Part shown: positions 10,902-19,992 of the stretch, in pieces
How the letters are laid out: every line of letters starts with the position of its first letter
Position numbering within the stretch: the first letter of the stretch is position 1
From: Collinsella aerofaciens
GTDB taxonomy: Bacteria > Actinomycetota > Coriobacteriia > Coriobacteriales > Coriobacteriaceae
Length of the DNA: 64,000 nt
Direction: 5' to 3'
Assembly (NCBI RefSeq): GCF_902364355.1
Contig: NZ_CABJDK010000006.1
Location: 1 to 64,000 of the forward strand
Notes under the pieces: generated by a model
Databases searched by the model: none
What the model was told of the DNA's origin: nothing
The model's input: only the letters and a program-made list of their open reading frames with translations
Made by a program: the position numbers and the translations under genes

Positions 10902-11903
10902 ATGGACACACTGCTCGAAGCCATCGATGTTTGCAATGTCGATGGCTTTTGCTTTGGCAACTATACGGACGAGGAGGCTGGCACCGGCTGCACCGTAATC
11001 GTGGCGCCCGAGGGTGCCACCGGTGGCGTTGACGTACGTGGTGGCGCCCCCGCTTCGCGTGAGACCGACCTGCTGCGTCCCGAAAACACCGTCGATAAGG
11101 TCCACGCCGTCTGCCTTTCGGGCGGATCGGCCTTTGGCCTCGAGGCTGCAAGCGGCGTGGCCCGCGAACTCGAGAGCCGCGGCATTGGTCTGCCCGTCGG
11201 CCCCACGCAGGTGCCCATCGTGTGCTCCAGCTGTATCTTCGACCTTGCCTTTGGCGACCCCACCGTTCGCCCCGACATTGAGGCCGGCATCGCCGCCGTG
11301 CGCGAGGCGCTCGACAACACCCCCACCATGCTCGAGCAAGGCAATGTGGGCGCCGGCACCGGTGCCACCGTAGGTAAGCTCATGGGCCCTGCCACCTGCA
11401 TGAAGGCCGGCCTTGGCGCTGCCGCCGTGGCGCTCGGCCCCATCAAGGTGGGCGCCGTGGTCTCGGTCAACGCCTGCGGCAACGTTGTCGACCCCCTCAC
11501 CGGCGAGTGGGTCGCCGGCATGCGCGCCTCAGCCGATAGCGACCAAATCGTCGATATGGAACTCGCAGCCTTTGCCGCCGCCGGATCCATGCAGATGCCG
11601 CTCGACCGCACCAACACCACCATCAGCTGCATCGTCACCAACGTGGAACTCACTAAGGCACAAGCCACCAAGGTCTCCCAGATGGCCGCAGACGCCTACG
11701 CACACGCCATCCGTCCCACGCACACCACCAACGACGGCGACACCATCTACACCCTCGCCAGCGGCAAACTGGGCGCCCAGGCAAACGCCGCCGTTCCCCT
11801 AGACCTGCTGGGCATGCTCGCCGTAAGGGCTTTGCAAACCGCCATCGTAAACGGAGCCAAAACCGCCAAAACCTCCCACGGCATCCCCGGCGCCGCGAAG
11901 TAA
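10902..11903 (+). CDS. P1 family peptidase (DmpA/BapA-like N-terminal nucleophile hydrolase)
   Basis: A 333-residue enzyme of the DmpA/BapA group, which self-cleave and then act as aminopeptidases or beta-aminopeptidases. Visible family blocks are VCLSGGSAFGLEAASGV, the GNVGAGTGATVGK glycine-rich stretch and, before the second subunit, NTTISCIVTNVEL, where Ser or Thr is the nucleophile; here the best candidate is a Thr of NTT. No signal peptide, so cytoplasmic. SD AGGAG (10892-10896) precedes ATG 10902. The substrate is unknown. Confidence 0.85.
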   Translation: MDTLLEAIDVCNVDGFCFGNYTDEEAGTGCTVIVAPEGATGGVDVRGGAPASRETDLLRPENTVDKVHAVCLSGGSAFGLEAASGVARELESRGIGLPVGPTQVPIVCSSCIFDLAFGDPTVRPDIEAGIAAVREALDNTPTMLEQGNVGAGTGATVGKLMGPATCMKAGLGAAAVALGPIKVGAVVSVNACGNVVDPLTGEWVAGMRASADSDQIVDMELAAFAAAGSMQMPLDRTNTTISCIVTNVELTKAQATKVSQMAADAYAHAIRPTHTTNDGDTIYTLASGKLGAQANAAVPLDLLGMLAVRALQTAIVNGAKTAKTSHGIPGAAK

Positions 11904-11917
11904 TCTCACTCGTCCGC

Positions 11918-12042
11918 CGGTCGGAGGCGGGCGGGCATTACGTTTGCTGCTCTACAGTCCTATGCAAGACGAAGGCCACATTAAGTGGCCTTCTTTGCAT
12001 GCGGAACTCGCGACAAACGTAATGCCCGCCCGCCTCCGACCG
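11918..12042. repeat. Nested palindrome 1 (29-bp arms enclosing a second hairpin)
   Basis: Perfect 29-bp inverted arms (11918-11946 and 12014-12042) enclose an inner hairpin: ATGCAA at 11962, GAAGGCCAC around 11971 and complements ending at 12000. It lies between the convergent peptidase and glycosyltransferase genes and probably contains the peptidase terminator. Confidence 0.85.
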
Positions 12043-12137
12043 ACTTCCAACCTTATTCTTTTCAGCTCAGGCCCCTGTGTACCGCGCGTCTAAGGTCTTC
12101 AAATTCAACTAACCTGACAATCGATTCTTATAGCAGA

Positions 12138-12247
12138 GGCCCCTTGGCCTTTAGTTTGATACAAGTTCCGCACGAGCCGGAAAGCACTTAATGTGCTTTC
12201 CGTGCGAGCAGGACTGTTCGCAGTAGCAAACTAAAGGCCAAGGGGCC
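12138..12247. repeat. Nested palindrome 2 (21-bp arms enclosing a second hairpin)
   Basis: Perfect 21-bp arms (12138-12158 and 12227-12247, beginning GGCCCCTTGGCC) enclose a perfect inner hairpin GGAAAGCAC/GTGCTTTCC (12179-12201). It is the second such element in the same convergent gap, next to the 3' end of the minus-strand GT2 gene. Its sequence is unrelated to element 1. Confidence 0.85.
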
Positions 12248-12279
12248 CAGTCAACCTAACAGCAGCGATTACTCGGCAG

Positions 12280-13311
12280 TTAGTTGAATTTGAAGATCTT
12301 TGAGGCAAGACGGTATAGGCCGAGTGTGGTTTTGTCTCCGGCACGACCGCGGAGGTTAGTGAAGAAGCCGACCACACCGTAACGTGCACGACGATACATA
12401 CGCTCGTCATAGGCCTTCAAATCATTCCACAGCGTCTTCAGGCGCTCATCGGCACAATCCTCGTCGGAAAGCTTGGTGAGCACCGAGCAGATCGCCATCA
12501 TCATGGTGAAGTAGCCCATCATGTACGAACGCAGACGCGACGACTCGACATCGCTGTACAGGTGGTACGACTCCATCATGATACGCGTAACACGGAACTG
12601 CTGGTCCAGACGCTTGACCATCGTGGCCTCGTTGACACTCTGGCCCTCGCGACCGATAAAGTAGCGATAGAGGTCGATGTCGGCGTAGTACATGGTCTTA
12701 CAACGCGGCAGCGGCACGTAGGCGTAGATGTTGTCCACATAGAACGTGTGCGGCGGCATGGGCAGGCTGGACTCGCGCAGCACATCCGTGCGATAGCACA
12801 GGCTGTGCATGAGCAGATTCTGGTCCAAACGGAAATGGCCGATCTGGTCCCAGGTAAAGATCTTTTTTCGAGGCAGGGCAAACTTGTAACCAATGGCCGT
12901 ATGCGTACCCTCGTAAACCTTCTCGTACACGTAGTTCGAGATAAACAGGTCAACGCGCTGGTCGCGCTCTTCAAAGCCGCGCAGAATCGACAGCATGGTC
13001 GAAAGGGCAGCGCCGTCAAGCCAGTCGTCCGAGTCGACGACCTTGTAGTAGGTGCCCTGCGCCTCGCGCAGACCCGAAAGGACGGCAATACCGTGGCCGC
13101 CATTCTCCTGGTGCACCGCGCGGATGATTCCAGGATAACGGGCCTCCCACTCGTCGGCCTTGGCGGCCGTCTCATCCTTGGAGCCGTCGTCCACCACGAT
13201 AATCTCGATATCGGTGGCGTAATTGCTCCCCTCCAAGATGGAGGTGATGCAATGGTCCATGTCCTTGGCGGCGTTATACGAGGGAATACCGAATGTTATG
13301 ACTTTATGCAT
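12280..13311 (-). CDS. Glycosyltransferase family 2
   Basis: A 343-aa GT-A fold transferase. The N-terminus MHKVITFGIPSYN, the nucleotide-binding VVDDGSKDET and the metal-binding DSDDWLD are typical. It follows glf with an 8-bp overlap (ATG 13311, glf stop 13304), so it is probably translationally coupled. The pairing suggests transfer of galactofuranose, or building of the glycan that carries it, to a capsule or cell-wall polymer. An ATG at 13329 is also in frame; 13311 fits the family start better. No transmembrane segment is obvious. Confidence 0.9.
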   Translation of the reverse strand: MHKVITFGIPSYNAAKDMDHCITSILEGSNYATDIEIIVVDDGSKDETAAKADEWEARYPGIIRAVHQENGGHGIAVLSGLREAQGTYYKVVDSDDWLDGAALSTMLSILRGFEERDQRVDLFISNYVYEKVYEGTHTAIGYKFALPRKKIFTWDQIGHFRLDQNLLMHSLCYRTDVLRESSLPMPPHTFYVDNIYAYVPLPRCKTMYYADIDLYRYFIGREGQSVNEATMVKRLDQQFRVTRIMMESYHLYSDVESSRLRSYMMGYFTMMMAICSVLTKLSDEDCADERLKTLWNDLKAYDERMYRRARYGVVGFFTNLRGRAGDKTTLGLYRLASKIFKFN

Positions 13312-14506
13312 GGCAGGCGATAATCTCATCCGAAAGATCGAGGGCGGAATTGGTCACGGCATCCATATCGTAGTAACGATACTCGGCCAGACGACCCACC
13401 GGGTGGAAGTTTGTCAGGTTCTGGACGCGCTCAAGATAGCGCTCATAGAGCTCACGGTTCTCGGGCTCAAGAATGGCGTAATACGGCGTCTCGCCCGAGC
13501 CGGGCGTATAGGCCTTGGAGTACTCCTTCATGATGGTGGTCTTGCCGGGCAGGACCTGACCAGTCATGTTCTTGAACTCGGTAATGCGGGTGTAGTCCTC
13601 GCTCGTGGTGTAGTTGACGGTGCCCACGGGCTGGAACTGATCCATATCGAGCGTCTCGAACTTCATGTCGAGCGTACGGTACGGAAGAGCGCCCAGGTCG
13701 AGGTTGAACAGCTCATCGAGCGGACCGGTATAAACGATCTCGCCGCCGTAGACCTTGCCACCGATCTTGACGGTGGTCTCATCGATCTCAAAGAGATCGC
13801 GGGCGTCCACGTCGCAGAACACGTCGATCAGGTCGTGGTCGAGCATATGCTCGAACAACGCCGTGTAGCCGTCCTGCGGCATACCCTGGAAGGGAGCCTG
13901 CGGGAAGTAGCGGTCATCATCGCCCACAAAGATGGGAACGCGGCCGGTGATCGAGGGGTCGATCTGATCGGGCGTCTGGCCCCACTGCTTCATGGTGTAA
14001 TGCAAAAAGACGTTCTCGTAGACGTAATCGGCGACCTCGGCAAGATCCGGGTCGTTCTTCTTACGCAGCTCCATGATGGGCACCTTGACATCCTTGCCAA
14101 AGGTCTCCACGAGCTTCTGATACAGCTCCTCGCCGCGCTCGTCACCAAAGGCGAGCTTGAGACTCGCATGGTTAAAAGGCACGGGCATAAGGGTGCCGTT
14201 GATGTTGGCGAGCACCTTGTGCTGATAATCCATCCACTTGGTAAAGCGCGACAGGAAATTGTGCACGCGCTCGTTAAAGGTGTGATAGATATGCGGACCG
14301 TACTCGTGGACCAGGATTCCGGCCTCGTCAGTGCAATCATAGGCATTGCCCGCAATGTGGCTACGGCGCTCCAAAACGGCAACACGATAGCCGATGGTCT
14401 CGGCAAGACGGCGGGCGCAAACGGCACCGGCATATCCAGCACCGACGACAATCATGTCGTACGCGCCGGCGTTAAAGCCTTCAGGCAGGCCTGAGGTAAT
14501 CTGCAT
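13304..14506 (-). CDS. glf: UDP-galactopyranose mutase
   Basis: FAD enzyme that interconverts UDP-galactopyranose and UDP-galactofuranose. At 400 aa it has the N-terminal dinucleotide fold (MIVVGAGYAGAVCARRLAE, then RSHIAGNAYD), the HEYGPHIYHT active-site block and the C-terminal VGRLAEYRYYDMD. It supplies galactofuranose for surface polysaccharide. First gene of a two-gene minus-strand operon with the GT2 gene. Confidence 0.95.
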   Translation of the reverse strand: MQITSGLPEGFNAGAYDMIVVGAGYAGAVCARRLAETIGYRVAVLERRSHIAGNAYDCTDEAGILVHEYGPHIYHTFNERVHNFLSRFTKWMDYQHKVLANINGTLMPVPFNHASLKLAFGDERGEELYQKLVETFGKDVKVPIMELRKKNDPDLAEVADYVYENVFLHYTMKQWGQTPDQIDPSITGRVPIFVGDDDRYFPQAPFQGMPQDGYTALFEHMLDHDLIDVFCDVDARDLFEIDETTVKIGGKVYGGEIVYTGPLDELFNLDLGALPYRTLDMKFETLDMDQFQPVGTVNYTTSEDYTRITEFKNMTGQVLPGKTTIMKEYSKAYTPGSGETPYYAILEPENRELYERYLERVQNLTNFHPVGRLAEYRYYDMDAVTNSALDLSDEIIACHA

Positions 14507-14604
14507 CGATACTCCTTGTCAAAAGCCACGGGCTCGTTAGCTGGGCTTTTCTCGAACATTCTTCGAGACATATTTATCAGAGCGATTATAGCGCTAATGC
14601 GTCC

Positions 14605-14684
14605 TATAATGAGCTTGCCACACAAGGAAAGCTCAAGCACCGCGGCGTACATAATTGAAAGGTAAACCCGCAAGCAGCGGGTTT
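14605..14684 (+). promoter_or_regulatory. Candidate pta promoter and leader hairpin
   Basis: TATAAT at 14605-14610 fits a -10 box, without a good -35. Downstream in the leader, AAACCCGC/GCGGGTTT (14664-14684) forms an 8-bp hairpin before the pta SD. No known riboswitch class was recognised. Confidence 0.35.
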
Positions 14685-14737
14685 ATTCGTAAACAGCCGG
14701 GCGCCTGGAGCTTAGCGAAACGCTTGCAAGGAGTAAC

Positions 14738-15718
14738 ATGAGCGATTTCCTAAACCGTATGAAGTCTGCCGCCAAGGCCGACCTTAAGACCATCGTCCTG
14801 CCCGAGGGCGAGGATCCGCGTACCATCGTCGCGGCCAACAAGATCATCGAAGAAGGCCTGGCCAACATCGTCATCCTGGGCGATCCCAACGAGATCAACG
14901 TTCCCGGCGCCACCGTCATCGATCCGCGCAATGCCGAGAAGCACGAGGAGTACGCGCAGAAGTTTGCCGAGCTCCGTGCCAAGAAGGGTGTCACCATCGA
15001 GCAGGCTCGCGCCCAGGTGATGGACGCCACCTACTTTGGCACCATGATGGTCAAGATGGGCGACGCCGACGGCCTGGTCTCCGGCGCCTGCCACTCCACC
15101 GCCGACACCCTGCGCCCCGCGCTGCAGATCCTCAAGACCGCCCCGGGCACCAAGCTGGTCTCGGCCTTCTTCGTGATGTGCACCGACACCCCGCAGTTCG
15201 GCACTGACGGTACGCTGATCTTCGCCGACTGCGGCCTCAACATCAACCCGTCCTCCGACGAGCTCTCCGAGATCGCCATCGCCTCCGCTCACTCCTGGTC
15301 CACCTTCATGGGCAACGTTGAGCCGCACGTGGCCATGCTCTCCTACTCCACCATGGGCTCCGCCGGCGGCGAGGTCGCCAAGAAGGTCCAAGAGGCCGTG
15401 AAGTTCTGCAAAGAGAAGGCTCCCGAGCTCGCCATCGACGGCGACCTGCAGCTCGATGCCGCTATCGTCCCCACCGTCGCCCAGCTCAAGGCTCCCGGCT
15501 CCTCCGTTGCCGGCAAGGCCAACGTGCTCGTGTTCCCCGACCTCGAGGCCGGCAACATCGGCTACAAGCTGGTTCAGCGCTTCGCTGGCGCCGACGCTTA
15601 CGGCCCCATCCTGCAGGGCATCGCCAAGCCGGTCAATGACCTTTCGCGCGGCTGCTCTGCCGACGACATCGTGGGTGTCGTGGCCATCACCGCCGTCCAG
15701 GCTCAGATGGCTGAGTAG
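14738..15718 (+). CDS. pta: Phosphate acetyltransferase
   Basis: Converts acetyl-CoA and phosphate to acetyl phosphate, the step before acetate kinase in fermentative ATP formation. The 326-aa size is that of the short, single-domain Pta (no N-terminal P-loop/DRTGG regions). Motifs: IVLPEGEDPRT at the N-terminus, DGLVSGACHSTADTLRPALQ, and ADCGLNINPSSDEL. SD AAGGAG precedes ATG 14738. The two acetate kinase genes face it from the other strand. Confidence 0.96.
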   Translation: MSDFLNRMKSAAKADLKTIVLPEGEDPRTIVAANKIIEEGLANIVILGDPNEINVPGATVIDPRNAEKHEEYAQKFAELRAKKGVTIEQARAQVMDATYFGTMMVKMGDADGLVSGACHSTADTLRPALQILKTAPGTKLVSAFFVMCTDTPQFGTDGTLIFADCGLNINPSSDELSEIAIASAHSWSTFMGNVEPHVAMLSYSTMGSAGGEVAKKVQEAVKFCKEKAPELAIDGDLQLDAAIVPTVAQLKAPGSSVAGKANVLVFPDLEAGNIGYKLVQRFAGADAYGPILQGIAKPVNDLSRGCSADDIVGVVAITAVQAQMAE

Positions 15719-15733
15719 CGGACGCACTCGCCC

Positions 15734-15864
15734 GAAGGCCGTACGGGCTAACCCCTGAAAACGTCCTCGACCAATGAAACGCCCCCGTTCTGCTCCTTCG
15801 GAGCTACGAACGGGGGCGTTTCTGGTCTGCGGAATGTTTTCAGGGGTTAGCCCGTACGGCCTTC
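15734..15864. repeat. Nested palindrome 3 (29-bp arms enclosing a terminator hairpin)
   Basis: Perfect 29-bp arms (15734-15762 and 15836-15864, GAAGGCCGTACGGGC...) enclose a perfect 15-bp stem GAAACGCCCCCGTTC (15776-15790 with 15808-15822), itself topped by a GCTCC/GGAGC stem with a TTCG loop. It lies 15 bp after the pta stop, in the convergent gap with ackA. The rest of the gap, 15865-16014, holds nothing I recognise. Confidence 0.88.
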
Positions 15865-16014
15865 TACTGCTACGAAGCATTCAGAGCATCTGGAGTGGAC
15901 GGCGGCTTGGCTACGAGCTGGGGCTGAGGATCTGAATGGATGGGTGTCATTGCTGGGAGCGCAGGCGTTACTGGTGATGATCACTTTGGGACTGGAATTT
16001 CCGCCTGCTAGCAA

Positions 16015-16048
16015 AAAGGCCTCCTGAGCTGCTGCTCAGGAGGCCTTT
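16015..16048 (-). terminator. Terminator of the first acetate kinase gene
   Basis: Perfect 15-bp stem (16015-16029 with 16034-16048, core GGCCTCCTGAGC) with TTTTT on the minus strand, 23 bp after the ackA stop. Confidence 0.85.
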
Positions 16049-16070
16049 CGTTCAATCGCAAGCGAACGCA

Positions 16071-17249
16071 CTAGTTATTCGCGGTCAGACGCTCGACGTC
16101 GTGGGCGATCATGTATTCCTCGTCGGTGGGGATGACCATGACCGTGACGGAAGAGCCGGCGGCGCTGATGACCTGCGGGCCGTTACCCACGGCCTCGCGG
16201 TTCTTGTTGTTGTCGATGCGCACGCCCAGCCACTCGAAGCAGTCGCAGAAAGCCTTGCGGATCGACCAGTCGTTCTCGCCAATGCCGGCGGTAAAGGTAA
16301 TGGTGTCCACGCCCGCCATGGAGGCAATCATGGAGCCGGCCTGCTGCATGGCCTTGTAGGCGAACATATCGAAGGCGAGCAGGCAGCGCTCGTCGCCCTC
16401 GGAGGCGCGCGTACGGATGTCACGGGCGTCGTTGGAGATGCCCGAGATGGCAAGCAGACCAGACTGCTTGTTCATCATGTCATCGACTTCCTGGTAGCTG
16501 TAGCCGCCCTCGCGCTGCAGGTAGCACACGGTAGCCGGGTCAATGGAACCACAACGGGTGCCCATCATCAGGCCGTCGAGCGGCGTGAGACCCATCGTGG
16601 TATCGCGGCATACACCGTCCTCGATGGCGGCGAGCGAAGCGCCGTTGCCCAGATGACACGAAAGCAGACGGTGGCAGCGCGAACCCAGGATCTCCTTGGC
16701 CATCATCCACTCATAGCGGTGGCTTGTGCCGTGGGCGCCGTACTTGCGCACGTGATACTTGTCACGCACGTCCTTGGGCAGGGCGTAGGTGTAGGCGACC
16801 TCGGGCATAGTCATGTGGAACGAGGTGTCGAAGACGGCCACGTTGGGCAGCTCCGGATACTTCTCGCGACAATACTCGATTGCCGCTGCCTCGCCGTAGT
16901 TGTGTAGCGGGGCAAGCGGTGCCACCTCGAGGATCTTAGCCATGACCTCATCGTCAACGACCGCGGAATCGTCAAAGTACCAGCCACCCTGAACAATACG
17001 ATGCCCAATGCCATCGATCGTAAAGTCGGTCTTCTCGAGCTCTTCGAGCACGCGTGCGATAGCCGAACGGTGATCCGGGAAGGGGGCCTCCTCGGTTTGC
17101 TTGGCGCCACCGTTCTCGGAGTGGCCAAAGATGCCCACGTCCGAACCGATACGTTCGCAGTTGCCCTTGGCGAAAACCTCGCGGGTATCGGTATCCAAAA
17201 GCTGATATTTAAGGCTTGAGCTACCGGCGTTGACAACAAGTACGTTCAT
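16071..17249 (-). CDS. ackA: Acetate kinase, copy 1
   Basis: Transfers phosphate from acetyl phosphate to ADP. It is 392 aa, with the family N-terminus MNVLVVNAGSSSLKYQ, the adenosine/phosphate loop CHLGNGASLAAI, the signature MGTRCGSIDPATVCYLQREGGY region, and the C-terminal TAGIGEND. Active-site residues known from the Methanosarcina enzyme (His, two Arg, Glu) appear kept. It lies downstream of a second, same-length copy. The two share the framework but differ through much of the surface, so this is an old duplication. A related short-chain fatty acid kinase activity cannot be excluded. Confidence 0.93.
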   Translation of the reverse strand: MNVLVVNAGSSSLKYQLLDTDTREVFAKGNCERIGSDVGIFGHSENGGAKQTEEAPFPDHRSAIARVLEELEKTDFTIDGIGHRIVQGGWYFDDSAVVDDEVMAKILEVAPLAPLHNYGEAAAIEYCREKYPELPNVAVFDTSFHMTMPEVAYTYALPKDVRDKYHVRKYGAHGTSHRYEWMMAKEILGSRCHRLLSCHLGNGASLAAIEDGVCRDTTMGLTPLDGLMMGTRCGSIDPATVCYLQREGGYSYQEVDDMMNKQSGLLAISGISNDARDIRTRASEGDERCLLAFDMFAYKAMQQAGSMIASMAGVDTITFTAGIGENDWSIRKAFCDCFEWLGVRIDNNKNREAVGNGPQVISAAGSSVTVMVIPTDEEYMIAHDVERLTANN

Positions 17250-17367
17250 GAGACTCCTTTGCAGTGCGATACGGTCGGCGCAGACCCCTTAAGGCGGCCG
17301 CATGTTAATAAGAAGTTATCACAACTTAATAAATAACTATCAGGCATATCGCCCAACGAGCACAAAA

Positions 17368-17402
17368 GAGGGGCCGAACGGCGCTCGGTCGTCCAGCCCC
17401 TC
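17368..17402 (-). terminator. Terminator between the acetate kinase genes
   Basis: GAGGGGC/GCCCCTC (17368-17374 with 17396-17402) with an inner CCGA/TCGG stem, followed on the minus strand by TTTTG. It ends the upstream ackA copy, so the two copies can be expressed separately. Confidence 0.75.
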
Positions 17403-17413
17403 CCCTTTTGCAA

Positions 17414-18592
17414 TTACTTGCCGTTGACGATGCGCTCGACGTCGGAAGCGATCATGAACTCCTCGTCCGTGGGGATAACGAAAATCTTAACCTTGGAATC
17501 CTTGGCAGACAGGCACCAAGCGCCGTCACCACGCAGGGCGTTGCGGGCATGATCCATCTTGACGCCCATAAAGGCCAGACGGTCGGCAACGCCGGCGCGG
17601 ACGGCCGGAGCGTGCTCGCCGATGCCGGCGGTAAAGACCAGGGTGTCCATACCGCACATAGAAGTGGCCATCTCGGCAGCCTTGGCGGCAATCTTGTAGA
17701 CAAACATGTCGAAGGCGAGCTGAGCCTCGGGGTCGCCAGCGGCAGCGAGCTCCTCGACGTTGCGGCAGTCGTTGGTCTTGCCGCCGGTCACAGCCAAAAG
17801 GCCGGACTTCTTGTTCATCATCTCGTCGACCTCGTCGAAGGTGTAGCCGCCCTCGCGCTGCAGGTAGCACACGGTAGCCGGGTCGATGGAGCCGCAGCGG
17901 GTGCCCATCATGACGCCGTCGAGCGGCGTCAAGCCCATGGTGGTGTCCATGCACTTGCCGTCCTCGATGGCGCACAGGGAAGCGCCGGAGCCGATATGGC
18001 ACACGACGACCTTGCGGGCCCCGCCGTTGGTCATCTCGGCGACCTTCTTGGAGATGTAGCGGTAGCTGGTGCCGTGGGCGCCGTACTTACGGATGTGCAG
18101 CTTGTCGCAAACATCCTTGGGCAGAGCGTAAGTCTTGGCGACCTCGGGCATGTTGAAGTGGAAAGCGGTGTCATAGACCGTGACGTTGGGCAGGTCGGGA
18201 TACTGCTCCAGGCAGTACTCGATAACGTTGGCCTCGGGGTTATTGTGCAGCGGGGCGAGCGGAGCAACCTCGCGGATCTTGGCGAGGACGTCCTCGTCGA
18301 CGAGGGAGGAATCACCGAAGTACCAACCGCCCTGAACGATACGGTGGCCGATACCCTCGATCTTGACGCCGTTGGCCTCAAGGTCCTTCAGGACGACCTC
18401 GATGGCGACCTTGTGGTCGGGGAACTCGATGTTCTCGGTCACCTTCTTGGAGCCGTTGGCAGCGTGGGTGAAGGTGCCGCCGGTAAAGCAGACGCGCTCG
18501 CAGGAGCCCTTTGCGGACACCTTGTGGGACTTGGTATCGATGACCTGATACTTAAGGGTCGAAGATCCTGCGTTGACGACCAGAACGTTCAT
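17414..18592 (-). CDS. ackA: Acetate kinase, copy 2
   Basis: Same length (392 aa) and same motifs as the downstream copy: MNVLVVNAGSSTLKYQ, CHIGSGASLCAIEDG, MGTRCGSIDPATVCYLQREGGY and TAGIGEHAP. It carries a few Cys residues that copy 1 lacks. A terminator separates the copies, so they are not a simple bicistron. With pta it completes acetyl-CoA to acetate plus ATP. The presence of two copies may reflect different expression or different acyl preference; sequence alone does not decide. Confidence 0.93.
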   Translation of the reverse strand: MNVLVVNAGSSTLKYQVIDTKSHKVSAKGSCERVCFTGGTFTHAANGSKKVTENIEFPDHKVAIEVVLKDLEANGVKIEGIGHRIVQGGWYFGDSSLVDEDVLAKIREVAPLAPLHNNPEANVIEYCLEQYPDLPNVTVYDTAFHFNMPEVAKTYALPKDVCDKLHIRKYGAHGTSYRYISKKVAEMTNGGARKVVVCHIGSGASLCAIEDGKCMDTTMGLTPLDGVMMGTRCGSIDPATVCYLQREGGYTFDEVDEMMNKKSGLLAVTGGKTNDCRNVEELAAAGDPEAQLAFDMFVYKIAAKAAEMATSMCGMDTLVFTAGIGEHAPAVRAGVADRLAFMGVKMDHARNALRGDGAWCLSAKDSKVKIFVIPTDEEFMIASDVERIVNGK

Positions 18593-18645
18593 GTGTCTCC
18601 CTACTAACAGGCGGTGTGGCGCCGCCAGGTTACATACGCTTCAAT

Positions 18646-18679
18646 AATAAACCCAAACGCCCTCGCGCTCGGGTTTATT
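18646..18679 (-). terminator. Terminator after the MFS gene
   Basis: AATAAACCC (18646-18654) pairs with GGGTTTATT (18671-18679), about 30 bp after the MFS stop on the minus strand. The stem is AT-tipped and the loop is GC-rich. Confidence 0.5.
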
Positions 18680-18712
18680 GCGTTGATATATAAGTTATCG
18701 GTGCCCAAATAC

Positions 18713-19873
18713 TCATGACCTTTGGCGTGTAAGACGAAAGAGCGCGGGGATATACACAAGGGAAGAAATCCCGAGCGCGACAAGCAATACGACTCGAATG
18801 CCCGCAACGCTACTCAACACAGCGTTGAGCAGATAGAAAAGAACGGCACCCACCGCCACCATCTGGCTTTGAACCGAAATCAGTGAACAGCGCATCGAAG
18901 AATCGGCTGCCTTTTGAAAAATTGAGTATTTAATTGGAGCAAATAACGAGTACGCAACCGTCTGCAGCACATAGAACACGGGCAGCAAATTAGCCGGAGT
19001 AAGGGGAATCAAAAACAAAGCTGTCAGGAAAAGGCGCACGATGCCGCAAATACGCGCAAAGCGGCCCTTGTCGACATGAGCAATCGCACAGGGCACAATA
19101 AGTCCCATGGAGGCCGAGACAAGGAGCTGGACCGCAATGGTCACACCCGAAGCGACGGCATTCATTCCGCGACCCGCAAGCAGCAGTGAGAAAAAGTCTT
19201 CCAGGGCGACAAAAGCAAATGCCTGAGAACAGTCCATGATGAACGCTGAACGAAGAATGCCATTACCCGCAATAGCGGCACCGATCATCTTCGGGCTAAT
19301 CCCATGTTCAGGTGTCGTCGCAGTGCCCCCTCTTCGCATCTCAGGAATGCAGACAACGACAAGCAACGTCAACACCATTGCGATGATATCTGCCGAAAGA
19401 CCAATGAGATATGCACCGACAGACGAAATGAAACCGCCCACGCAAGCGGAGATGGCATAAGAGGCATAGAAAACAAATCGCTCAACGACATTAAGTCTTA
19501 CGAGCTGGTCCTGAGAGACGCTGTCAATGTAAATCGCTTCGATGGATCCGCTCACACACGCAACGGCAAAACCCTTGAGAGCGAACGCACCGATTAAAAG
19601 CAGGGGAGAACGGACGAGAAGCAGGGCGGCGTAGTATCCAAGCATTCCCACGACGCCAACGAGACCGCTTGTCTTTCGTCCAAACCTATCAGCAATATAG
19701 CCAGTGGGAACTTCAAGGATGAACTTGCTCACTTGATATGCAATCATCATGCTAGAAATCGCCACCATCGAAAGTCCGACGAACTCAAGGTAGACAGTTA
19801 GAAAATACAAGATGGTGCTGAAGTTCGACAGAAAAACGAACGTCATATAAAGCAAAACCGTACGGTTTTTCAT
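18713..19873 (-). CDS. MFS transporter
   Basis: A 386-aa, roughly 12-span major facilitator. The loop after TM2 reads GYIADRFGRKTSG, the classic MFS signature. Start ATG 19873 (MKNRTVLLYM) follows SD GGAGGGCGGAG; the frame opens further upstream at 19897 without SD. Base composition is visibly less GC-rich than neighbours, as in the LysR gene behind it, which suggests the pair was acquired together. The substrate is unknown; efflux is as likely as uptake. Confidence 0.85.
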   Translation of the reverse strand: MKNRTVLLYMTFVFLSNFSTILYFLTVYLEFVGLSMVAISSMMIAYQVSKFILEVPTGYIADRFGRKTSGLVGVVGMLGYYAALLLVRSPLLLIGAFALKGFAVACVSGSIEAIYIDSVSQDQLVRLNVVERFVFYASYAISACVGGFISSVGAYLIGLSADIIAMVLTLLVVVCIPEMRRGGTATTPEHGISPKMIGAAIAGNGILRSAFIMDCSQAFAFVALEDFFSLLLAGRGMNAVASGVTIAVQLLVSASMGLIVPCAIAHVDKGRFARICGIVRLFLTALFLIPLTPANLLPVFYVLQTVAYSLFAPIKYSIFQKAADSSMRCSLISVQSQMVAVGAVLFYLLNAVLSSVAGIRVVLLVALGISSLVYIPALFRLTRQRS

Positions 19874-19992
19874 GCTCCGCCCTCCAAGAGTCAGCAATCT
19901 AAATCGGAATCTTGGAAAAGCATGAGGGCAAAGCTGTCAGCTATGTGTTACAAGGCGTCAATAATCACTTGATGCCTCGAAGCCAATTAATC

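Noticed and set aside
15865..16014. Possible small gene or RNA between the nested palindrome and the ackA terminator
   Set aside because: No SD-led ORF, promoter or convincing structure beyond a short GCAGGCG/CGCCTGC pair.
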